64,000 nucleotides of DNA from an uncultured Ectothiorhodospiraceae bacterium (GTDB taxonomy: Bacteria; Pseudomonadota; Gammaproteobacteria; UBA9214), in the NCBI GenBank assembly GCA_947258545.1, contig CAMYJI010000005.1:28796-92795 (forward strand), given 5' to 3'. Shown here one piece after another: positions 57,400-64,000 of this stretch. A program made the translations under genes and the position numbers. Under the pieces are notes generated by a model. The model had not been told where the DNA came from, did no database searches, and worked only from the letters and a program-made list of their open reading frames with translations. Numbering within the stretch: position 1 is the stretch's first letter; every line of letters begins with the position of its first letter.

Positions 57400-59550
57400 A
57401 TGGACCACCAAGAAGAAAACCTGCCACTGGTACTAATCGTCGATGACGAGGACTACATGCGCGTACAGGAAACCGCGTCACTGGAACAGGTTGGTTTCGA
57501 AGTTGTCGAGGCATGCAATGGCGAGGAATGCCTGACATTGTTCCAGGAGCACCGCCCGAGCATTGTCCTCCTGGACGTGATGATGCCGGGGATGGACGGC
57601 TTTGAGACCTGCGCTAAATTGCGCAATTTACCGGGTGGCGCGCACGTGCCTGTCCTGATGATAACCGGGCTCGATGATATAGATTCGATCAACAAGGCAT
57701 ACAGTGCCGGCGCGACAGATTTCATTGCCAAACCCATTAACTTCCCTCTTTTGAGCCATCGTGTCCGTTACCTGCTGCGAGCCAACGACGCAATCAATAA
57801 ACTGGTTACCAGTGAACGCCGCCTGGCCAATGCACAACGCATTGCAAGAATGGGCTACTGGGCCTGGGATGCGAAAACTGAAAAATTGCAGCTTTCCGAA
57901 CAGGTCTACCGGATAATCGGTCATGTCGAAGACAGCGGCATCAACACTGTTGAGGATTTCCTTTCCAGCGTCGCGGATGAAGACAAGGGGAAGGTCGAGG
58001 CCTGGTTCAATGATGCCTGCACAACAGGCGACGTGACCAGTATCACCCATCTGACCATCGCGCCTGACGGAACGAAAAACTTTATCCGCCAGCAGGTAGA
58101 GGCCGTGACTGAGGATAATCAGGTTGTATACCTGTACGGGACCGCACAGGATATTACCGAACTGCGCACCGCCGAGGAACGCATCCACCGGCTGGCCTAT
58201 TTTGACAGCCTGACAGGCCTGCCCAACCGTGAGTATTTCAAGGAACGGGTCGACTCCGCGGTCAGTCTGGCCAAGCGGCATGAGCGTCAGCTTGGCCTAT
58301 TGTTCCTTGATCTTAATAATTTCAAGCGCATCAACGACAGTCTGGGCCACAGAATCGGAGACCAGCTGCTGCAGGCAACTGCAGAGCGCCTGACCCAGTG
58401 CCTGCGCTCCAGTGACCTGCTCTACCACGGACACAGCGGCCTTGAGAAGGGCCACCTGGCTCGCCTGGGCGGTGATGAATTCACAGTCCTGCTTCCCGAA
58501 ATCCAGCAGGGCCAAGATGCCGGCCGGGTGGCCGAGCGAATCATAGAAACACTGTCGGGGCCACTCACGCTGAGTGGACACGAGGTCAATGTGAACACCA
58601 GTATCGGCATAGCGGTATATCCCGCTGATGGTGTAAATGCAGAGGAACTGCTGAAAAACTCCGATATGGCGATGTACTACGCCAAGGGCAAGCCGAAGCA
58701 GCAGTATCAGTTCTACAACCAGTCCATGAACGAGGCAGCTTTGCGCCGCCTGACGATGGAAAATCACATGCGCAAGGCTGTCGAGCTCAACGAGTTCTCG
58801 CTCCATTACCAGCCCCAGCTGGATATAGTTACCGGCCGCCTCAGTGGTGTGGAGGCGCTGTTACGCTGGCAAAATACCGAACTGTGCAATATCTCACCTG
58901 ACGATTTTATCCCGCTGGCGGAAGAAACCGGGCTGATCATCAACATCGGCGAATGGGTGCTGCGCACTGCCTGTAAGCAGGCCAGAGACTGGCTGGAGGC
59001 AGGCATTACGGTACCCAGAATCGCCATCAATGTGTCCGCTGTACAATTCATGGAAGCGGACTTTTGCCACCTCATCAAAAGCGTCCTGGCCGACTCTGAT
59101 ATCAGTCCCGACATGCTCGAACTCGAGGTAACAGAGGGCATCCTGATGCGGGATGCCGAATATGCCATCGAGGTCCTGCAGGAACTCAAATCCATGGGCG
59201 TGCATATCGCCATCGACGATTTCGGCACCGGTTACTCGAGCCTGAGTTATCTCAAGCAATTCCCCATCGACAGGCTGAAGATAGACAAGGCGTTCGTGAA
59301 CGAGATAACTACTGATACCGACGACGCCGCAATCGCTACGGCAGTCATCGCCATGGCGGGTAGCATGGACTTGAAGGTGGTCGCCGAGGGCGTGGAAAAC
59401 AAAGACCAGCTGGGCTTCCTCAAGCACAAGCATTGTGACGAGATTCAAGGCTACTATTTCAGTCACCCGCTGTCTGCCGATGACATGGAAAAATATTTCC
59501 TGGAAGAGGAGGCTTCACAAGCCAGGAAACCCAAGCTGGTGGGTAAATAA
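57400..59550 (+). CDS. Response regulator REC-PAS-GGDEF-EAL
   Basis: 716 residues. REC has phospho-Asp59 (VLLDVMMPGMDG) and Lys in AKPIN. A PAS domain lies at about 135-260 (RMGYWAWDAKTEKLQLSEQV). The GGDEF domain is intact (HLARLGGDEFTVLL, about residue 357). The EAL domain has VEALLRW, INVSAVQF, ELEVTEGILM, DDFGTGYSSL, LKIDKAFV and VAEGVEN, so all catalytic residues for c-di-GMP hydrolysis are present. About 12 residues are inserted between the I-site-like RSSD and GGDEF. It is the only evident output of the kinase pair: control of c-di-GMP. It is co-transcribed with the kinase. Confidence 0.95.
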   Translation: MDHQEENLPLVLIVDDEDYMRVQETASLEQVGFEVVEACNGEECLTLFQEHRPSIVLLDVMMPGMDGFETCAKLRNLPGGAHVPVLMITGLDDIDSINKAYSAGATDFIAKPINFPLLSHRVRYLLRANDAINKLVTSERRLANAQRIARMGYWAWDAKTEKLQLSEQVYRIIGHVEDSGINTVEDFLSSVADEDKGKVEAWFNDACTTGDVTSITHLTIAPDGTKNFIRQQVEAVTEDNQVVYLYGTAQDITELRTAEERIHRLAYFDSLTGLPNREYFKERVDSAVSLAKRHERQLGLLFLDLNNFKRINDSLGHRIGDQLLQATAERLTQCLRSSDLLYHGHSGLEKGHLARLGGDEFTVLLPEIQQGQDAGRVAERIIETLSGPLTLSGHEVNVNTSIGIAVYPADGVNAEELLKNSDMAMYYAKGKPKQQYQFYNQSMNEAALRRLTMENHMRKAVELNEFSLHYQPQLDIVTGRLSGVEALLRWQNTELCNISPDDFIPLAEETGLIINIGEWVLRTACKQARDWLEAGITVPRIAINVSAVQFMEADFCHLIKSVLADSDISPDMLELEVTEGILMRDAEYAIEVLQELKSMGVHIAIDDFGTGYSSLSYLKQFPIDRLKIDKAFVNEITTDTDDAAIATAVIAMAGSMDLKVVAEGVENKDQLGFLKHKHCDEIQGYYFSHPLSADDMEKYFLEEEASQARKPKLVGK

Positions 59551-59562
59551 GGTGTAGTTCGG

Positions 59563-59842
59563 AATCGCGGTCTGGGGACGGCTCCTGCAGGGGAATAATA
59601 AACACCCGTAGGAGCGCCGACCTTCGACGCGATTGGTTGGGGAAACCCATCGCGGTCTGGGGACCGCTCCTACAGGGGAATAATAAACACCCGTAGGAGC
59701 GCCGGCCTTCGGCGCGATGGGCTGTCCGGTTTCGCGGTCAGTGGACCGCTCCTGCAGGGGAATAATAAACACCCGTAGGAGCGCCGGCCTTCGGCGCGAT
59801 GGGCTGTCCGGTTTCGCGGTCTGGGGACCGCTCCTGCAGCTC
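59563..59842. repeat. REP-like tandem array, unit about 85-90 bp
   Basis: Three long units each contain GTAGGAGCGCCGGCCTTCGG (at about 59610, 59694 and 59776) and an inverted GGGGACCGCTCCTGCAG-type arm, joined by the spacer GGGGAATAATAAACACCC. The array ends at 59840 just before the M48 peptidase stop. It separates two convergent genes and forms the right border of the signalling island. Confidence 0.9.
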
Positions 59843-59852
59843 AAACCTCACA

Positions 59853-60959
59853 TCAGCCTTCAGTCTCCCCCAAATTGCGCAACCGCGCCATGCGCCGCTC
59901 CAGCGGCGGGTGGGTGGCAAAAAGCCGGCTGGCCTTTTCGGTAAAATTGCGGAACGGATTCACGATGAACATGTGCTGAGTGGCCTGGTTCGCCCCCTTG
60001 AACGGCCTGGCATTCAGGGCCAGCTTTTCCAGCGCCGATATCAGCCCTTCCGGATGACGGGTCAGGCGAACGCTGGTGGCATCGGCCATGAACTCCCGCT
60101 GGCGCGAAACTGCCATCTGCACCAGCCGTGAAAAGATCGGCGCCAGTGCCGCGAATATCAGCAGGAACAGCACGATCACCACTGCACCTCCACCGCCCCG
60201 GCTGTTCGAACTGCGCGAACGGCCGGAATAGCGCAGCGAACGCAATGCCCCGTCACTGACCAGTGCAATCAGGCCGACGATGACACCGACTGCGGTGGCA
60301 TAGCGGATATCCCAGTTCACGATATGACCCATTTCGTGACCGACCACACCCTGTAGCTCTTCCCGGTTGAGCGTATCCAGCAGCCCCCGCGTCACACCGA
60401 TTGAGGAACGCGCCGGGTGCATGCCGGTTGCGAATGCATTCAACGCATCCGTCTCGATCACGTAGACCCGCGGCTTGCGGATACCGGCCGCAATCGCCAT
60501 CTCTTCAACCACGTTATGCAGCTGTGGTTCCTGCACGGACGTTACTTCATTGGCCCCGGTCATACGAAGGACAATGCGGTCGCCCATACGAAACGAGATC
60601 CACGACCAGACCACAGCGACAGCAAACAGCACCAGCGCGGCCACGACACCCCAGCGACTGGCAAACCAGATGTCCTCGACCCCTTCGGGTAAATGGCCCG
60701 ACATGGCCTGCGCACTCCACCCCAGGAGGTAACCCATGATGATCAGGGTGAGCATGAGTATGATCACCAGCCAGCGGGTCGCCTTCTGGTTGGCACGCGC
60801 AGCGGCCATGAAGTCGGTGCGTCGCAGCACCTTGTTGCGCAGCACCGGCTTGTCCTGCCAGTTGGCGATCAGGGGCGCGCCGCACTGGCGGCAGGCACGC
60901 GCCTGTCCGCGATTTGCAGTGCCGCATTCAGGGCAGGATTTTGGTGTCGGGCTGGCCAT
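59853..60959 (-). CDS. M48-family membrane metallopeptidase (HtpX-like) with zinc ribbon
   Basis: 368 residues from the ATG at 60959; the 21 codons open upstream derive from repeat DNA. The N-terminal zinc ribbon is CPECGTANRGQARACRQCG. Two helices (about 62-85 and 105-125) are followed by the catalytic VVGHEMGHIVNWDIR (HExxH, here HEMGH). Two more helices and the third zinc ligand region (REFMADATSVRL) follow. It should cleave membrane or misfolded proteins at the cytoplasmic face. The partner gene lemA is upstream on the same strand, a common pair, but here about 450 bp of repeats separate them. Confidence 0.9.
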   Translation of the reverse strand: MASPTPKSCPECGTANRGQARACRQCGAPLIANWQDKPVLRNKVLRRTDFMAAARANQKATRWLVIILMLTLIIMGYLLGWSAQAMSGHLPEGVEDIWFASRWGVVAALVLFAVAVVWSWISFRMGDRIVLRMTGANEVTSVQEPQLHNVVEEMAIAAGIRKPRVYVIETDALNAFATGMHPARSSIGVTRGLLDTLNREELQGVVGHEMGHIVNWDIRYATAVGVIVGLIALVSDGALRSLRYSGRSRSSNSRGGGGAVVIVLFLLIFAALAPIFSRLVQMAVSRQREFMADATSVRLTRHPEGLISALEKLALNARPFKGANQATQHMFIVNPFRNFTEKASRLFATHPPLERRMARLRNLGETEG

Positions 60960-61022
60960 CAGGAAGTGATAACGGCGTGTACCGTTAATGGTGAAGCGTG
61001 AGAAATCATTATAAATAGCCAC

Positions 61023-61411
61023 GGAAACACACGGAAATCATGCCCAGCATTAGCTGCCATTGCCACGCGCATTGTATGTAAATCGCGAATAAATTCGCTC
61101 CTGCAGTGATTTATCCATACAATCTCATGCGTTGATTATTGTTCCGTGTCTTTCCGTGTCTTTCCGTGTCTTTCCGTGTGCTTCCGTGTGCTTCCGTGGC
61201 AGTTACCTCTATTTCGTTTCACTTCTCACGTATTTATCTTTCCGTGTTCTTCTGTGGATTCCGTGGCTATAACACGGTGTGCACGGCGCACCCTACTGTT
61301 GGCTCACGTCTCACGTCTCGATAATTACTGGATTCCGTATCTTTCCGTGCGCTTCCGTAGCTACCTAAATTTACGAATGAAAGTGTTCCGGCGCTCGCGG
61401 ACTAGTCAGGT
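61023..61411. repeat. Repeat block between lemA and the M48 peptidase gene
   Basis: Decamer tandem array of TTTCCGTGTC, changing to TTCCGTGTGC (about 61141-61200), then scattered TTCCGTGGC units (about 61240-61270 and 61330-61365). Heptamer fragments TCACGTC occur at about 61306-61320. A GTGCACGGCGCACCCTAC piece lies at about 61279. No gene is seen. Confidence 0.85.
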
Positions 61412-61969
61412 TTAGCGGATATCCACCTTGGGCACCACGATCTCCGCCTCCGGCACTTCAAAATAGGTAGCTTCTTGGAAACCGAACATACCGGCAACGA
61501 TGTTGGATGGAAACGCCTGCACACCATTGTTGAGCGACATAACACTGTCATTATAGAACTGGCGCGAGAAAGAGATCTTGTTCTCGGTTGCACTGAGTTC
61601 CTCCATTAGGCGCGCGACACTCTCGTTGGCCTTAAGGTCGGGGTAGGCCTCCATGAGCGCAAACAGCTTGCCGAGGGCGGCACCCAGAATGCCTTCTGCC
61701 GCGATCGCCTCTTCGGGGTTGTTCGCACCCACCGCCTGGTTGCGCGCCTGTACCACCTTCTCCAGGGTTTCCTGTTCATAGGACATGTAGTCCTTGACGG
61801 TTTCCACCAGATTCGGAATCAGGTCATGGCGACGCTTCAACTGCACATCGATCTGCCGCCAGGCGTTCCTGACCTGGTTGCGCAGATTCACCAGGCGATT
61901 GTAGAGCGTGATCCCCAGCAGCGGGGTCCCTACAATGATTGCCACCAGCCCCCAGCCAATAATCTCCAT
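61412..61969 (-). CDS. lemA: LemA family protein
   Basis: 185 residues. One N-terminal membrane helix (IIGWGLVAIIVGTPLLGITL) is followed by the four-helix LemA domain with YNRLVNLRNQVRNAWRQIDV, LKRRHDLIPNLVETVK, AYPDLKANESVARLMEEL and ENKISFSRQFYNDSV. The C-terminus ends in EAEIVVPKVDIR. LemA proteins often accompany HtpX-like peptidases and are thought to work with them at the membrane. Confidence 0.95.
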   Translation of the reverse strand: MEIIGWGLVAIIVGTPLLGITLYNRLVNLRNQVRNAWRQIDVQLKRRHDLIPNLVETVKDYMSYEQETLEKVVQARNQAVGANNPEEAIAAEGILGAALGKLFALMEAYPDLKANESVARLMEELSATENKISFSRQFYNDSVMSLNNGVQAFPSNIVAGMFGFQEATYFEVPEAEIVVPKVDIR

Positions 61970-62487
61970 GCTTTATCTCCTTATCTCTAAGAAACCAATC
62001 CCAGATGGCCCGGGAATCCGTGAATCTGAATCGTTGCGATTCCCGTTGTGGGCTTGAGGATACCATCCTGGAGAAAACAAGGCAGCTGCCAGGGGGGAAT
62101 TTTTGAATCCGGGTGAAATAGACTGCCTCGGGGCGCGCGGCACGAACTACGCTGGTTTGTAACTCGTCGAAGGACAAGATTAAGTGGCACGCGCACCACC
62201 CCAACTGCGTTTACCCAACCTGCCACACCTTCAGGTTAATCGCGCTTGCGAAGTGCTCCTACAGGCTGACCTACCCGTGCAACATAAGTACCCTACCAGC
62301 TTTCACTATTCACGCTTCACGCTTCACGTCTCACGTCTCACTTCTCACTTCTCTCTTCTCACGTCTCACGTCTCACGTCTCACGTTTTCATCTTTTCGTG
62401 TGCTTCCGCGGCTATAAACTCTATGTTGTCGTATCACATCTCGCTTTTCACAGCTTCCGTACGGTCGATCGCGCCTGCGAGGCGCTC
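61970..62487. repeat. Intergenic region with heptamer array and REP fragment
   Basis: The left part (61970-62200) shows nothing recognisable except a possible lemA promoter area. From about 62306 to 62385 a heptamer array runs TCACGCT, TCACGTC, TCACTTC, TCACGTC in about eleven units. A decamer-type GTGTGCTTCCGCGGC follows. At 62470-62495 a REP end (CGCGCCTGCGAGGCGCTCC, then TACAT) overlaps the purD stop codon. Confidence 0.8.
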
Positions 62488-63783
62488 CTACATCTCATGA
62501 TCTATTTCCCGTCCGATCGCCCGGTAGCCGATATCCGTTCGATAATAGACCTCAGGCCACTTGATCGAATCGACACACAGGTAGGCCCGTGCCTGGGCGG
62601 CCGCAATGGTCTCTCCCAGCGCACAGACACACAACACCCGACCCCCGCTGGTGACCACCTGCCCGTTGCGCGCCTCGGTGCCGGCGTGAAACACCTTGCA
62701 GGGTCCGGCACCGACCGCTGGCAGACCCTCGATGACATCGCCCTTACGGTAGCTGCCGGGGTAGCCGCCGGCGGCCAGCACCACACCCAGTGAGGGGCGC
62801 TCGTCCCACTCGGCCTCGACCTGGTCCAGGTCACCCTCGATGGACGCCAGACACAGGGCAACCAGGTCCGACTTGAGCCGCAGCATAATGGGCTGGGTCT
62901 CCGGATCGCCGAAACGCACATTGTATTCCAGCACCTTGGGGGTGCCGTCAGGGCTGATCATCAATCCGGCATAGAGAAACCCGCTAAAGTCATTGCCCTC
63001 CCCGGCCATGCCGCTAACGGTAGGCCGGATGACCTCGTTCATGATGCGCCGGTGTACCTCCTGCGTCACCACCGGCGCCGGTGAATAGGCGCCCATGCCA
63101 CCGGTATTGGGGCCGGTGTCGCCGTTATCGCGCGCCTTGTGGTCCTGCGAGGTTGCCAACGGCAGCGTGTGGGTGCCGTCCACCATGACGATAAAGCTGG
63201 CCTCTTCACCCTGCAGGAATTCCTCGATCACCACCCGGTGACCGGCCTCGCCAAAGACATTGCCGCTGAGCATGTCCTCCACCGCCGTGATGGCCTTGGC
63301 CTCGGTCTGCGCCAGGATGACACCCTTGCCGGCTGCCAGACCGTCGGCCTTGACCACGATCGGCGCCCCATGTTTACGAATATAGGCCACGGCTTCGCCG
63401 ACATTGGTAAACGCTGCGTAGGCGGCAGTTGGGATGTTGTGGCGTGCGAGAAAATCCTTGGCAAAGGCCTTCGAACCTTCCAGCTGTGCCGCGCCCTGCG
63501 TGGGACCGAAACAGCGCAGGCCGACGGCCGTGAACTGGTCAACCACCCCTGCGACCAACGGGGCCTCGGGCCCGACAATGGTCAAGCCGACATCGTTGTC
63601 CCGGGCAAAGGCAATCAGGTCCACAATGTCACCGGCATCGATAGCGACGTTTTCGATACCCGGCTCCAGCGCCGTGCCGGCATTGCCCGGTGCAACGTAC
63701 ACCGTGTCCGCCTGCGGGGATTGTGCCGCTTTCCAGGCCAGCGCGTGTTCACGCCCGCCACCGCCGATAATGAGAATGTTCAT
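62488..63783 (-). CDS. purD: Phosphoribosylamine-glycine ligase PurD
   Basis: 431 residues, the usual length. N-terminal domain NILIIGGGGREHALAWKAA, then VGPEAPLVAGVVDQF. The ATP-grasp domain has APIVVKADGLAAGKGVILAQ and VVIEEFLQGEEASFIVMVDG. NTGGMGAYSPAPVV and VRFGDPETQPIMLRL follow. It makes glycinamide ribonucleotide in purine synthesis. The stop codon TAG is the first part of a GTAGGAGCG repeat end. The usual partner purH is not in the window. Confidence 0.97.
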   Translation of the reverse strand: MNILIIGGGGREHALAWKAAQSPQADTVYVAPGNAGTALEPGIENVAIDAGDIVDLIAFARDNDVGLTIVGPEAPLVAGVVDQFTAVGLRCFGPTQGAAQLEGSKAFAKDFLARHNIPTAAYAAFTNVGEAVAYIRKHGAPIVVKADGLAAGKGVILAQTEAKAITAVEDMLSGNVFGEAGHRVVIEEFLQGEEASFIVMVDGTHTLPLATSQDHKARDNGDTGPNTGGMGAYSPAPVVTQEVHRRIMNEVIRPTVSGMAGEGNDFSGFLYAGLMISPDGTPKVLEYNVRFGDPETQPIMLRLKSDLVALCLASIEGDLDQVEAEWDERPSLGVVLAAGGYPGSYRKGDVIEGLPAVGAGPCKVFHAGTEARNGQVVTSGGRVLCVCALGETIAAAQARAYLCVDSIKWPEVYYRTDIGYRAIGREIDHEM

Positions 63784-64000
63784 AGCCGTTCCTTAATCAG
63801 GTAAATTACCGTAGATAAATTCGAACAACAATAATCACCGCAAAGACGCAAAGGGCGCAAAGGGCGCAAAGTTAAAATCTTAATAATGCACTAGGGAAAC
63901 TCTGATAAATTCGAGTATCCTGTCATTGCGAGCGTAGCGAAGCAATCTCCTAACAGTCAGATCAATAGTTTGGAGATTGCTTCGTCACGTTGTTCCTCGC
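63784..64000. repeat. Nonamer array and TCATTGCGAGCG-family repeat at the window end
   Basis: CGCAAAGACGCAAAGGGCGC, then AAAGGGCGCAAAG (about 63839-63872), is a short GGCGCAAAG tandem. From about 63920 the right-edge repeat has GTCATTGCGAGCGTAGCGAA, GCAATCTCC and, inverted, GGAGATTGCTTCGTCAC and CTCGC at the edge, the same family as 701-845. It is cut by the window end. Confidence 0.85.

Overview
The window reads as chromosomal DNA of a gammaproteobacterium. Protein-coding stretches look GC-rich by eye. Several gene orders match enteric and Chromatiales-type genomes: rhlB divergent from trxA-rho, ptsP next to rppH, argE-argA, and gspC-D-E-F. A persulfide dioxygenase with a neighbouring rhodanese would suit a sulfur-metabolising lineage, but I cannot name a genus. 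No rRNA, tRNA, CRISPR, transposase, integrase or phage gene was found.

Layout. 1-3700: end of an unknown gene, a TlpA-like thioredoxin, hemJ, yggX, an ATP-grasp enzyme and an A-type Fe-S carrier. 3900-6620: a probable Fur-controlled porin, FMN-binding and PepSY operon. 6900-14060: retropepsin, SYLF protein, an unknown 468-aa protein, ptsP, rppH and a HAD phosphatase. 14097-21795: a vitamin B12 uptake block (btuC, btuD, cobalamin riboswitch, btuB, tonB, adenosyltransferase, and btuF on the other strand). 21889-26088: a KPR-like protein, ROK kinase, histidine phosphatase, ampD, a small thioredoxin and an SH3 protein. 26442-36773: ilvD, a persulfide-handling operon that starts with a 50-aa membrane protein, a GGDEF-EAL protein, argE, argA, an O-methyltransferase and cpdA. 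37336-43012: type II secretion gspF, gspE, gspD and a broken gspC. 43042-46391: rhlB, trxA, rho. 46966-59550: an unusual signalling island. 59853-63783: an M48 peptidase, lemA and purD.

The most remarkable locus is 46966-59550. One strand carries a PhnD-like binding protein, a hybrid histidine kinase and a 1385-residue protein. That protein combines two rhodanese domains, a YidC/Oxa1-type insertase core and a rifampin-phosphotransferase/PEP-synthase-like ATP-grasp plus swivelling His domain. The predicted topology puts the rhodaneses where YidC has its large periplasmic domain and the phosphotransferase in the cytoplasm. The divergent strand carries a second hybrid kinase with an Hpt domain and a REC-PAS-GGDEF-EAL response regulator. 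No DNA-binding output domain is present, so the outputs appear to be c-di-GMP and the fusion protein itself. I know of no described system with this composition.

The spaces between genes are full of short dispersed repeats of at least eight families: heptamer and decamer tandems, REP/BIME-like GTAGGAGCG elements, a 47-bp element and several imperfect palindromes. They often touch or supply the stop codons of neighbouring genes.
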